From positions 79,717,574 to 79,779,573 of the forward strand of contig NC_087063.1 of the NCBI RefSeq assembly GCF_963678635.1: 62,000 nucleotides of DNA. Direction: 5' to 3'. The notes below the pieces were generated by a model. The model did no database searches, was not told the DNA's origin, and worked only from the letters and a program-made list of their open reading frames with translations. This DNA comes from Symsagittifera roscoffensis (Eukaryota; Xenacoelomorpha; Acoela; Convolutidae). Each line of letters starts with the position of its first letter. Position 1 is the first letter of the stretch. This document shows, piece by piece, positions 21,705-33,869 of the stretch. The translations under genes and the position numbers were made by a program.

Positions 21705-22890
21705 AAAATAATCAATTATAAACCATGCTAGTACCTCTTGTAGATTGTGTTAAACATTTTGTGATGTATCGTTTTTAGAGAGATTTTCACGCATTTAAAA
21801 AAAAAATTTTGAGAAAATACTTTTTTTTGTCTTACAGCTGTATGTCGGGATGTTTGAGCTGGTGAGTCACCTTGTGTTTCTCTCAGTTCTAGTATGGATA
21901 GATAGCTATAAATAATTGAGAATACATCGTTTGTGAATATGGAATTTGTTCCTGTGAATTTTGGGGTTGTATATTTTTTATATAGTCTGTAAAATTTTTT
22001 TGAGAATTTGATATCTATTTGGTATCGTCTGTTTGTATTTGGTGTTTTTTGTGATTTAGTTTCGGTGATGCATTTTCGACTGTGAGTATACCATAATGTG
22101 ATGTGATTTTACATATATCTTTTAGGTAATGATCAAGGATTTGTCGTTTTATTTGTACTTTTGTAATATGGACCAATATTTGTACTTTTGTAATTTTTGA
22201 TTGTATGGGCTAATTCATTTTTTGAATAAATTTACAATTAAGATAATGCAAAATTGTACTTGTCCCCGGGAGGAATTGTTTAGTGGTTTTATAAAAATGG
22301 AAAAAAGAAAAACCAAATTTTCGTCAAACTTTTCGTTGTATTCGATCGTGTTTTGTATTGTAAGACTGTTAGTGTGTAACATTCAATATGTGTTATTGGT
22401 TGATTTCAATTATCTAGGCGTATCGGTTTGTTAAAATATGATTTTTTTATTCTGCGTTTTTTTATTGATGATGGTGTTGTGGCTTCTGAGTCGGAAAAAT
22501 TTTTTGGTCGTCGATCGGGTTATTTTTGTTCATGGAATCTTTTAATTCTTAAAGTTCCTGTGTTATGTTTGTATCTGATTCTGAGACTGCGTTTTTTTGT
22601 TTTGAGAATCGTTTTCTGATAATTTGTTTTTGTTTTGTTTTGATTGTCTTTTTTCATGCTTGTCATTTTGTTCTTATTTATCCTAATGTTTGTCTGTGTC
22701 GTGTGATTACAAGGTCATATCCTTGGTTTTTAATTAAACAATTATGTAATACGATTGTTTGTTTGTTATCTAGATTATCTCTTGACATAAGGTTTAGGAT
22801 GATGGACGCAATATTTGGGTGAGAGATTTTTAATTTTTTAGAATATTAAGTCCTACGCGTTTTGTTTGGTTATCTTATCTTGAGAAAAAG
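21705..22890 (-). mobile_element. Element A leader region upstream of gag
   Basis: No coherent minus-strand coding is seen. Plus-strand frames at 22201-22822 are Phe/Val/Cys-rich and typical of antisense shadows. A small tandem repeat of tttgtacttttgtaat lies near 22150-22195. I cannot place a primer-binding site. Confidence 0.35.
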
Positions 22891-23560
22891 ATTGTCGTGG
22901 TTTGACGGGTTGGAGAGAGAGTATTATATCGATGCGTGAGAATGATTATTTACTTTCTCGTGACTAAGTTCTATTTTAAGATGACGTACCTTATCTAAAC
23001 ATAGGGGTTGTTATTTGTGATCCACGGTTGGAGAATAATAAACAATTCAAAATGTTCAGGTATAATTAGAACGCGAGTAGATCGTTAGATACTATTTTAT
23101 GACTTACTAAGTTCAAGTGTTTTAGCCTGGGTCATCTAAGAGATAGGGAATCAAGTGAAGGATGAGAAACCGAAGTTCTTCACTGTTTATCCTAATTACA
23201 ATGGTTAGTTCTTTCAAAAATTTCTAAAAAACCATGGTCGTTGATAAGGGTTGGGTAGTGAATTGATGTTTGAGGTCGTTAGACACATTAAAAAAGTTGG
23301 GCGGGGTGAACAAAATTGTTCTGTTTGATCCAAAGAAAGCCTTGATGATCAGAGAATAAAAAAATTTAATTGAAGTGACATGAATTGAAGTGAGGGAAAG
23401 CCTTGATGATCTGTTAATTAAGTTAAAATAATATGAAAGAAAACAAGGATAAGCCTTGATAAAATTTAATGTAAATATTTAAGTGTTCAAAGTCTAAACA
23501 TAATGTTTAGAGGATGTTAGCTTTGTGTAATTTTCTGTTATTTTCATAGGTGATGAAGCA
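22891..23560 (-). repeat. Element A LTR-like region shared with element B
   Basis: The stretch aligns with 48560-49160 in the same orientation. Shared landmarks are gacgggttgg followed by gagagagtat, a block around cgttagatac, a block around accg(a)agttcttca and the run tggttagt/tggtttgt. In element A it lies 5' of gag; in B it lies at the 3' end. That is what an LTR would do. Three aagccttgat-type repeats occur at about 23337-23455. Confidence 0.55.
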
Positions 23561-24023
23561 CGGATGAAGAAATATTATGACAAATTAACAAAACTAGCGA
23601 TGATTTTTTGTTTTAACTAATTTTTTGTATTTTCATTCAATAAATTATTTTATTCAAATTGCTTCAATTTACTGCAGGTTTTTTGGAGGGAACGACTTGT
23701 GTTGTTTCATCAGTCATCATTGTATAAATCGTAGGTTAAGCATCATTAGGGTTACTGAAGGATTTCTTTAAATTTTATGTCAATAAATGAAAATCTAAAT
23801 TTACTAGGTAAAGGATTTTAAATACATAGGTTTATTCAGGTTTCCGTTGTACTATCATGAAATGAATCAGTAGATTACTTCCAAATCTTAGATCGTGCCT
23901 TGTTCTTGGTCTTCTTGCAAAACCTGGTAATTATCGTATTGTTTGGAAAGTTGGTGGTGATCTATTGAGTCGGAGAGATATTTCTAATAAATTGTCTTTT
24001 TCAAGTCACAGTTTTGCAAGTTT
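23561..24023. other. Unassigned sequence up to the scaffold gap
   Basis: No gene or clear repeat boundary is seen. It may be the rest of the element A 5' LTR or flanking DNA. The contig ends at 24023. Confidence 0.4.
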
Positions 24024-24223
24024 NNNNNNNNNNNNNNNNNNNNNNNNNNNNNNNNNNNNNNNNNNNNNNNNNNNNNNNNNNNNNNNNNNNNNNNNNNNNN
24101 NNNNNNNNNNNNNNNNNNNNNNNNNNNNNNNNNNNNNNNNNNNNNNNNNNNNNNNNNNNNNNNNNNNNNNNNNNNNNNNNNNNNNNNNNNNNNNNNNNNN
24201 NNNNNNNNNNNNNNNNNNNNNNN
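24024..24223. other. Assembly gap of exactly 200 N
   Basis: A run of 200 N joins the two contigs. The round number suggests a scaffolding placeholder of unknown true length. Reading frames called through it are artefacts. Confidence 0.97.
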
Positions 24224-26390
24224 AACCCAAAATAAAGGCACAAACTGAAAATTGGTATTTTTTCAAGTTTTCCCAGACTCGGAATTTAAAAGATACCAAG
24301 GTCATAGAAAATAAGATGACAAATACCAATTCCACGATGCACATGCACATGATCTCCGTGATTAAAATTGTGTACCACACATTGAAGAAACAACCCTTCT
24401 TATTGCAAAGCTGACACAAAAATAAAGGATATCACGAAATTGTTTTTTGATCGGAAAATCCAAATAGAAAAAGTACAATTAACACGAGAGTTAAAAGATG
24501 ACACTATTTTTTATCAAACAATACAATTACCGTGTAAAACGACCAAGGATATTGCAATTCAACATGAAGAACACAAGCAACAATTGTTTGGTTCCCCGAA
24601 TACACGTGTACCACATTTCAAATGCAAAAAGACACGCAAGAATGATTAAATTTCATCAAAAATACTTTATTGAGTCCACCTCTTATGATGAAAAAAAACC
24701 CTGAAAAAACCAGACAAAATAATCAATGTTTCGAAAATATCAAATTAACATAAAACAACGTTATATACAATTACCTCGTTTTCAAATCTACCCAGAAACA
24801 GAACTCGCTTGCAAGTATAACACTTCTTTTTATAAAACACAATACTCAAAAACTCTTGCCAAATACGGAAAAGATTTCGACATGAACACAGGAAAACTAA
24901 TTTTTAAACCAAATCCAACACATCACATTTCAAATAGCGACGAACGTTCTTACATCCCAATAACATTCCTAAAAACACAGGAAGAACTGGTGGAAAACTT
25001 CGACCACAAGAGCAAAGCAGTACACGCTTACAAGAACTATCACTTATGAACAAACCTATTTTCGTGCAATTCACTATGAAATCCGTTTAGACATGAAATT
25101 AGACTACACAATAGGTAGAATTTTTCAAGAAATGTCACTATCAGATCTAGAAACGCTTCATCATTTATGTGAACTTGAACGAACACAAACTTTACAATCA
25201 CATTCACTTGCAGTATTAAAAAAACATTATGCAGGGTATTTGTTGTCAGAAAACAGATCAAATTTTAATGATTACAAAGGAAATATAATATGGTACTACA
25301 CATGTACGAGAAAATTATCACCATTATAAGTATTTGAAGACGAAAGAGGTTACAAATGAATCCCCATATTCTCCAAAAAAAAGCACATTTTGTTCACACG
25401 CTTTCTAGAAGAACGTATTTTTGGGATACAGCCGTCCCATATGGATCTGAAAATATCAACGAGATTGTACAATTAAACCCCGATCAAGATAAATATTATC
25501 TTCTCCAACCATATCTCAAATTTATGCCACCATTAACGAAATTTGCACCAGAAAGTATTAAAGCTATTGCTAGAAACCAAAATATAGATTTAAAATCAAT
25601 ATGTATATACTCTAGATTAGATAAGCAACGTCACATCCGCACACAACATTTTCAAGAACTCCTCACAAAAATGGACACAATACAAGGACAATTCATCGAC
25701 CAAAATTTAAGAAAACTTGCAGAAACCGCAGATTTTTCAGACATCTAAACACAAGACTACAGTCGATACTTTACAGATATGAAGATTACATTTTTTTAAA
25801 CAGTAAAAAAACAGTCCACAAGATATATCACCCATCAACATCTTTAGTTTTGTAAATTTAAGAAATTAACTACTCGCCTTTCTGGGATGGCCCTACTACA
25901 TCTTAGAAAGATTGACTATATTACATGCAATGTGTAACTCTTTGGATTTCTCTTTTCGTTACTGAAAGTAATTAATAATACATGCGCAATACTCTCACAG
26001 ATAAATAAACAAGCAAGTGTAGCACGCATACTTTTCGCATGATTTTGCGGAATTTTTTCAATCTCAATTAACAAAATACTTTTAGACGCTCAAATAAGGG
26101 AATAAAATAAAAAAACTATCAACCACACCCAATACATATGATGATTCACAAGACACTAAAAACACGACAACTACTGCACCACAGTTACATATCTTACGAA
26201 ATGACCATCCATTATGTTTAGTACCACGAAATTACAGGAACATATCCCTAACAGAGCACATCTCTACAAGTCATAGATACCCACAAATCCACTTACCCAC
26301 ATTGTAGCACAACAACCAAATGTAGACGAGACGTATGAATAGATTATAGAACAGCCACATACCACTAATTTTCGTTCTCAGAACAACCAT
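24224..26390 (+). pseudogene. Element A env-like glycoprotein remnant (right copy, 5' cut by gap)
   Basis: Pieces are at 24440-24704, 24726-25049 (with TRFQIYPETE), 25093-25329 and 25356-25748. This copy keeps the core missing from the left arm: a leucine-rich segment with HHLCELERTQ, then WYYTCTR, and a block with DTAVP preceding a conserved run to KFMPPL. A weakly hydrophobic stretch near 25870-26000 could be the membrane anchor. Element B has a recognisable homologue. Stops and frameshifts between the pieces show it is dead. The likely source is a glycoprotein of a negative-strand RNA virus; the chuvirus-type assignment is from memory of the family and tentative. Confidence 0.5.
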
Positions 26391-26404
26391 CTTTTTAGCC
26401 CACG

Positions 26405-28127
26405 ATGAGCCGCCAGATTCGATCCTTCAACTGGACCATTTCATATCCGTCCAACCTCCAAGGTTACTTCCAAATCTTGCCACTTTTTGATTTCCCTCCC
26501 TGTTCTGAACCATCATATACCAACAATTCACCAAGCATGGATTCAGACAACACTTCAATGAACACAGTTTTTCACACCATTTCACAATTTAATAATTCTG
26601 ATATTGAAACCCCCGATGAACTTGCAGACTCCGAACCTAGCGCATTCAATTTTTCCCAACCCCCTTCCTACCTCTCTATACTCAAATCCCCGACGAACCT
26701 TCCTCAGCCCCTTCTTCCTACACTGATGCAACCCCAATCTACTACCCAATGACCAGCAATCCACCTGACCACTCTACCGCCGTCGATACTGAACTCGAAA
26801 ACGAATTAGATAACTTCATAACCCTTCAACAACACTTACAACACGCTAACACACTCACCATTCATCATCTCTCACAAACCATGACATCATCAGAATTCTC
26901 CAACTCCCCATCCACTACTGGATAAACCCGAGCCCACCGAGTACTCAAACGAAAACTCCCCAATACTCCATTCCCCTCTAACTCTCGACCAGCTCCAGCT
27001 TTTATAGATCATCTACTCATACTAACCCAAAAAAATTCCTCAAGTGTGCTCTTACTTTCACTCAAATCTTAACAACGAACAACCAAAATACGTTAACGAA
27101 AAAGCATTATTTCACACACTTTCATGGACCTCATACTATCATTTCAGTAACCCATTATCACTCCGACTATATAATAATCCAGATGATAATGAATTATGTC
27201 AAACTAGGCTCTATCATCTAACGACAGCACTTCACGAAAAACAGTTCACAACCATCGGATTAAACCAAACACTAACTAGATTCACTGCACAAAAATTTAA
27301 TAGATTTTCCATTAACCATTATGATCACGCCAATGCTCGACCCAATGAAGATATCTTTTCAAATGACGATACTAACGCTAATCCCCAACTATTTGAAAAA
27401 TTTTTCATCATTTCACCATATGTGTTTACTATCAACTGCATGAATAAAAAAATATGATCACATTATAAACACAGCACTTTGCGACACAAAAGCCTACGAC
27501 TCCTATTTCAGTAAATTTAACCATTTTTCATTAACCTTTACTTTCCTAACACCCAAAGATTGTGACTTACACTGCTCACATCAAATTAAGTTACGCACAA
27601 AACAAACTCACACATACACTTACTATAATTTCATACAACACCATTACACAACTAATACACCATCACGAAACCCACATCATCGATTTCAATTTATTAACTC
27701 CAAATACACTTCACCATTCTTCTTAAACTTCACAATTTGTTTTAAAGACACTAACATGCAAGGAATCCTTAGAAACTACGACCCTATCTGACAAATGTAT
27801 ATATTCTGCCCACTAACCAGAATTTTTAATGTTGATGAATCCCGTCCAATAATTGACTCTCATGAATATATACAGCCCGTTGAAATCCCAATCCTAGAAT
27901 ACATTCATACCATCAAGAATAATCATAAGCTTTATAATCTAATCCAAAACACACCGCATCAATTCTCACCAAGTAATAAAGAGCACAAGAGCATCAAAGG
28001 ACTTGAAATGCTTTGGCCACTACTGCAAACTAAGTACATCACCAGCCTACTTGCTAAACGTCTAACAACATCAAACGTCATTCACGATAGTTTCTTTCAA
28101 ATGGATTTTTCACTGATGATTAAGTAA
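26405..28127 (+). pseudogene. Element A ORF4, unknown protein (right copy)
   Basis: ATG at 26405 (MSRQ start) opens about 115 codons rich in Ser, Pro and Asn with acidic patches. The frame then shifts near 26752 and continues through 27044-27457 and 27795-28127. The C-terminal piece reads RPIIDSHEYIQPVEIPILEY and ends MIK-stop. Total span is about 570 codons. Element B has clear relatives of both ends. I recognise no domain, no signal peptide and no strong membrane segment. Position behind env suggests an accessory protein of the retroelement. Frameshifts make this copy non-functional. Confidence 0.55.
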
Positions 28128-29048
28128 GTATAACTATGTATCTTACAATAGTAAATTCAAAACACAACTAACCATTTTTTATAAATGTTTCACTTTCTTT
28201 TTAGATCTCATCACACTATCATCTAAAACAAACAAATAAACAAAAAACTATTGAAAAATTGAAAACTTCTTTCTAAAAAACACCAAACTCGTATTAACAA
28301 ATCGCAGTATAATTAAAAAGATATAGATTTCTTCCAAAGAGCAGTAAATTAATAGATAACCCCAATGCAATAATTTTCTTTTTATCAAGCAGTAAATTAA
28401 TAAGTTCAATCCCAAAAAGCAGTAAAACTAATATTTTAAAGTAGTAAACTCATAAAAAATTGCAGATAAATTCAGACAAGTACTAAACTTTTTACAAAAC
28501 ACTTCTTTTGTAAGATTTGAATCATTCACTCGCCCATAAAATCTTTCCACAATCGCACAGCTCGCCCACGAAAAATTGTTTAAATAATTAATTTTAAATT
28601 TCAACTTTCACCGATAACAACTCTAACCAGTTTTCACACATTGCAAACTTTCATTTAACCCGGTTGGAAGGAATTATATAGTTAACTACAATATCCAACG
28701 CAGTTTATTAACGTCACAAAACCACAAACTAATAGCAAGACTAAGAAAGAAAAGCCCACGGTACCCAAACCAGACTAAAACCAGATTAAAGCTGGATAAA
28801 TTATTCTTTTGAATACCAATTTCAAGTCTTACCACAATCGAATCAAAAACAAAAAAGTCGAAAGACAAAACCAAACCAAAAGATTTGATTTTTGAGAAAA
28901 AGACACAACCAGAACAAAAAGAGAAAAAACAAGTAGTGAAAATGAAACAAAAGGTTGAACACAAAAAGAGACTCTGCACAAAGCTACCTCAAGGTTATAA
29001 CCCCTTTCTGGCCTCACCAACCAGAGGGATGTCGTGAGCATACTCTAT
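28128..29048 (+). mobile_element. Element A 3' non-coding end (right copy)
   Basis: Mirror of 7911-8810. The plus strand includes a lysine/threonine-rich stretch at about 28830-28960, whose antisense gives the spurious hydrophobic frames 28686-29041. It ends against the AT-rich block at about 29050. Confidence 0.4.
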
Positions 29049-29049
29049 A

Positions 29050-29400
29050 GCCCGTTATTTTATCTTATACTATTTTATTTTATATGATTTTCTTTTTAAT
29101 ATTATTATATTACACTTTTTTCTATACGATTTTATTAGTAATTTTTATTATATTTCATTATTTCATTTTATATCATATATTTTATTATTTTATTTTATGA
29201 TAAAATATATCATAACTTATTGTACCATATTTTTTTGTTTTATGTAATCTTATTTTATATTGGTTTATCTTAAATTATTTAAATTTACGTTATAATCTCT
29301 TTGCACAATTATGTTTTGTAATAAATCATTTTATAAATTGTCAATTGATTTTATATAATTTTGTTACTTTAAATCAAATTAAAACTATTTTCTGATATTA
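29050..29400. repeat. AT-rich low-complexity block (right arm)
   Basis: Mirror of the 7500-7910 block. Irregular A/T repeats only; nothing coding. Confidence 0.75.
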
Positions 29401-29403
29401 ATA

Positions 29404-29530
29404 AATCAGAAGATAAAAACACAGGATGACAACTGGGAACAAGCAACGAAAGACTTTTCCTTGTACCATTCGAAACCAATTTATTTTGATTTTAAGTTAA
29501 AGTTACCAGTTCAAAAATCTGATATTAATA
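29404..29530. mobile_element. 127-bp arm-specific insertion with 13-bp flanking repeat
   Basis: The right arm has the sequence tctgatattaata twice (29391-29403 and 29518-29530) with about 114 bp of unrelated sequence between. The left arm has one copy near 7535-7550. This looks like an insertion with a long target duplication, as left by non-LTR elements or SINE fragments. The alternative is a deletion between direct repeats in the left arm. Confidence 0.55.
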
Positions 29531-30380
29531 ACCGATTTTAGTTTTTGTTTTTCATTAGCTATCTTCGATAAATTGTTATATCCAATTAATATTTTTTAGA
29601 TTTTTCAAAATCCGAGAAAAATTTTGAAGATGACTGGACTGGTATTTTATGAATTGAAAAACAATCATTGATATTTGTATCATTAGCGCATGGATAAACA
29701 ATAGACAGAACATCTATTTGTCTTCATGATTTATCAAGAGATTATCAAGGTTTTTTGCTTTTTTGTTCAATGGAAGAACTAGCAATTTAATTTCTGTTTT
29801 ATGTCAAGATACATCAATGAACCATCAATTTTAATTGTATGCAACTTTCTTAGAAAAATTATATGAGTCATCAGGTTTTCTGTCATAACTATTCAATGGA
29901 TCATGAATGTAGTCTATGTTGCACAGATGAAATAGAACTAACCCTTAAGCTTCAGTAGCAATTCTTCATTGAATCGCCTTTGTAATATACATCTTTATTT
30001 ATTATATAAGTCGTATCTTGATCAAAAACAGGAGAAAAAGGATGAAACTCAAAAAAATGAAGTACTTACGAAACTTTTCGGAATTGCAATGTATATTCAA
30101 TCTACTGAACCATTACCAAAATATTCTCATAGTCTTTTCATTGCACAGCTTTTTGTTCCTTTCAGAGCGTTACACTTTTCTTTGAAAATCATGTTTTGTT
30201 CATAATTAAAAAATAACTTCTATAAAATACGGGATTTTCGAGATCTTGGCAAGGTTTTTAAAGTGCCTGGACATGTCGTGTTCATAACCAAAATTGGGCG
30301 CTTAGCACATAGATTATTGTTAGAACTAACTTCTTTTTTCATACAAAATTTTTTTATAAAAACCAAGTTGCGTTTCAAGA
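29531..30380. other. Non-coding stretch, right arm
   Basis: I see no supported gene. It mirrors 6700-7500. Confidence 0.45.
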
Positions 30381-30383
30381 AAT

Positions 30384-30626
30384 TTGTTTGTGAGCAGTTT
30401 CCTAAAAACATTGATTTTTTTAGAGAAAAAGTTTGGAGAGATAAGATGTAATTTCACTGAAATGTGGTCACAACAAAATAGAAAAGATTCAACTGATTAC
30501 CAGGGTTGGTATTTATTGTGTCGCAACTTGATACCTGACTTAAGGAAAGTATTAAAAATATATATATCTGTATATAGAACAACGGTAAATCAATTAAAAT
30601 GGTTAACTGAACTTCTTTTAACGTAG
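30384..30626 (+). CDS. Exon-like conserved frame of unknown function, right arm
   Basis: This is the counterpart of 6483-6683. Replacements between arms are few and conservative (Phe/Leu twice, Thr/Ile once). The core runs from AG near 30430 to a possible GTATTA donor at about 30547. It contains a possible NFT glycosylation site and two cysteines. It lies upstream of the receptor exon on the same strand, so it could be part of that gene. No domain is recognised. Confidence 0.25.
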   Translation: MFVSSFLKTLIFLEKKFGEIRCNFTEMWSQQNRKDSTDYQGWYLLCRNLIPDLRKVLKIYISVYRTTVNQLKWLTELLLT

Positions 30627-30969
30627 GAAATCAAAAACCCACTTTTGTCCGAAATTTTTCTTCTTGATATACGTGCATGGATGATAAAAGTGACTTTTTT
30701 AGTGAACACATCAATTATTTCGGACCAAACATTAAGTTGAAATTTAAATAATTCGAAAATTTTTCAGCAAACAGAAGAGTCAAACAAATAGTGTCTGCCG
30801 CCTTTTGATAGACTATAACAAATTATTATGGATTTTAATGGATTATAACGATTATAATGATTATCATGGATCAAAATAATGTTTAATGGTTATAATGAAG
30901 TACAAACAATCCAAGTTTTTCTTACAAAGGTGCTGTTTTTTTGCAAATTTTTATGTATAGTTTCACTAC

Positions 30970-31258
30970 CTGAACTATGCAATCGTTCCATTGAGATTTT
31001 TATCCTTAAACGATTTATCCACAAAGCAAAGCGAAAGACCCACATACGAGCTGTTGAGGTTTTCACGGAGAACCGCTGTTGTGCCACTGGTTAAGATTTG
31101 CATGCATTTTTTTGAATATTTTTCTGGGCGGGGTAATGTTGATTCACCCTCACGCAATGAGCACAGCTCATGGTGGGACTCGAACAACCGACCTTTCGAT
31201 TAAGAGGCGGATAAGTAACCACTTCACCACCACTCGCCGTCTTGGAAAATTTATCGGC
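30970..31258 (-). repeat. tRNA-derived SINE, right-arm copy
   Basis: Mirror of 5823-6110 with a better B-box-like motif (gttcgagtccc in minus orientation). The A-box-like motif is the same. Body and orientation match the left copy, so it predates the arm duplication. Confidence 0.5.
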
Positions 31259-31299
31259 TTGTAAAATTTGTTGTAGTGTTTTGTTCTTAGTTTTTTTCT

Positions 31300-33562
31300 T
31301 TATTTTCCTCTTTTGGGGTAAGTTTGGGGAAATGGATTGATGTGTGAGTAAGTTAGTGAGAGAAGGTTTAGTTCGAGGAGAATTGTTAACGCTTAAAAAA
31401 AAACTTTTTGGCTTATTTTTTCTATGTTTAAAATTTTTGAAAAATGTTTAAAACTAGGAGGGAGAATAATAGGGGGTGAGGTGTTAAATGGTGATGAAGG
31501 TGGATAAAAATGTGGGGGGTGGTACAGGTTGATTGATGGGAGTAAAGATTGGGCTATTCAACACGGAAGGGTGTTGAAAGTGTGCTGGAAATCGTTTTTT
31601 TTTTAAAGTAATTAGCAGTGTAAAATTCCACTAGATTGTGAGACACGAAGAAAACGATGCAAATTATGCAAAACAGTTGAAAAAGTTTAGACATACTGAA
31701 AATTTTTATCATCCTTTAAAAACCGATTCATTTATTTTTAAAAAAGGATTTTAGTCGATCACAATCGATTGTGTGGTCCTAAAGTGTAACTAAAATCGAT
31801 ATTAATGGCAACATTCTTGACCACAAAAATCGGTTATAATGGTTATAATTATTATCCTTGGAACCTCATTGCAGGTAGTTTTCATTGGACAAACAATGGT
31901 CAAAAAAATTTAGTGAAAGAGAGCATTCTCCTCGAGTCAAAACTCAAACACAAAAAAAATCTGATACACAGTACAGTAGGCTAATAAATTTTCTACGGAC
32001 GATGTGATGCGTACATGTTTGGAATTATGGTCGCGAAATTTCTTTCATAGAGGGAAGCAAACAAAAAGAATATCTTAACAGAAAACTTTTCATTTTCTAC
32101 GCAAAATGTTTCTTCTCAATAAAGGGAGCTTGTACAGCAAAAATTAACACGCTGACAAATATCAATTTAAAGGATCAAAACAACGGAAAAAACGTAGACA
32201 AGAAATCTTGCAGGATTCTCTTCGCCCAAAACATAGATCTAGATGCTGAATTTTATATAATTCAATTGAACTTATGAAATGTCCTACATTACGAGTCCAA
32301 ACTTGGCAGTTTGTGAATTGTAAGCGGATTCCGCAAAAAGGACGCTCCCTTTGTTCTTTTTTTGTTCGTTCATTCTTTTTGATTATTCTGACAAAAAGTT
32401 AAAATCCATGAACATACATACACGAAATTGTGAGCCAGTGCAAAGTTTGGCCTCGTATTGTGAAGTAACTTTAATTTGGATCATTATAAAAGTTTTTGAC
32501 ATGAGTGATAAACAAATACATCCCCAGATCTCTTATCACAAAAAAACAATAGTTCAAAAGAAAAACTCTTTCCACAGAGCAAAGCAACTTTTTCCACAGA
32601 AGATAAAAAATAGCAACGAACAGAAACATAGTATGCAGTAACGTGCTAAAGAATACAAAAACGAAGGAAGAAAATTTTTTTTGTCAAACTTCAGAATGCC
32701 AAGTTAAACACTGCCAAAAAGTTTTTACGTCAAATTTCTAATTGAACTTGGTTTTAGAAACAAAACATTTCAAAATCACATAAAACAGAAAAAACAAAAG
32801 CTATTTTCGGATGCCCAATCGATGAAATCAGTCTACCTATTTAAATATTTACTTCACGCAGCAATTGTATGATACAACAAATATCTATTTGATTATTTGA
32901 TTATAGATATATAAATAGATTAGATTGGATTGATCATTACTGAAGTTATTGCGGGCTTGAAGGAGGAACAAAATACTACAGTGAATTTTGCAAAAAAAGT
33001 TTGCTAGCTTCATGATGTTACCGTTGTTTCATTTTTTATCAGACTACTGCTAGTATATACGTATATCTTCTGTTGATACAGTTTTTTTCAACTTAAGAAA
33101 AAATTCTTTTTACTTCACGAGTTTTGTCAATAAACTTTTGTATTTGCAGTTCAATTAGCATTTTAACTTCCTGATTCAGATTGTTCGCATTATCTTGACA
33201 TAAGTTTCAATGCAGGCCCACTAGGTTTGAAAATATACAATTCTTTGTGGTAATTAGCCGAAATTACTAAATTCTCTTCAGATAACATGGGTGTGTTTGG
33301 CCTGCGTTCGATTTTTTTCGCAATGTCTTTGAAAAAATTCGAAATGACACTTCACACTAAAGTTCAACATCATTAATTTTCGAAAAATAAAATGTTCTTG
33401 AAAAAAAACAATTTGCAATTTTTTTAGTTGAAGCACTCTTTGCAGAAATTATCAAAGCATCTTTAAAAGAGATAAAAAAAAACTTTAGTCAGAAAAATTA
33501 ATAAGTATACCTTAAAACAACCAACATTGGCATTTAATAACCTCAACTTTCCTTGAATTCAG
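31300..33562. other. Non-coding, presumed intron upstream of receptor exon
   Basis: Only short domain-free frames occur, such as 32351-32641. A GA-rich strand at about 31320-31580 mirrors the C-rich stretch at 5500-5720. No exon for TM1 or TM2 was found. Confidence 0.45.
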
Positions 33563-33869
33563 TTTTCGGTCTTATCCAACAAAATCAATCAGCTTGATAA
33601 ACCTGAAAGAATCTTTAACACCTGTAATTTTTCAATTGAGATATTTTCTGGATTTCGCATCTTATTGGAGTCAGATGGTTCTGACTTTGGCAATTGCAAT
33701 TGAGCGATACATCATCATCGTCCGAGCTGAATCCGCCTCTACTCTCCTATCTTATCGAAGACGGATCCTTTTCTATTGTTTTATAATTTTCCTGTGCTGC
33801 CTAATACCTCTTCTGGCGAGTATTGACCGCATTTTAAATCTGGAAACGACAATGAGTATCAACATGGGC
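33563..33869 (+). CDS. 7TM GPCR exon with TM3-TM4 (right copy)
   Basis: The acceptor AG is at 33561-33562 after ttccttgaattc; the donor GTAAGA begins at 33870. The frame enters in phase 2 and leaves in phase 0. TM3 spans roughly VIFQLRYFLDFASYW to LTLAIAIERY, ending in the E-R-Y motif that couples G proteins in rhodopsin-like receptors. A basic loop and TM4 (LFYCFIIFLCCLIPLLA) follow. The next exon at 46411 starts in phase 0, which fits. Upstream exons are not identified, so neither subfamily nor ligand can be named. Confidence 0.75.

Noticed and set aside
23965-24419. Frames crossing the N run
   Set aside because: They consist mostly of unknown residues and span an assembly gap.
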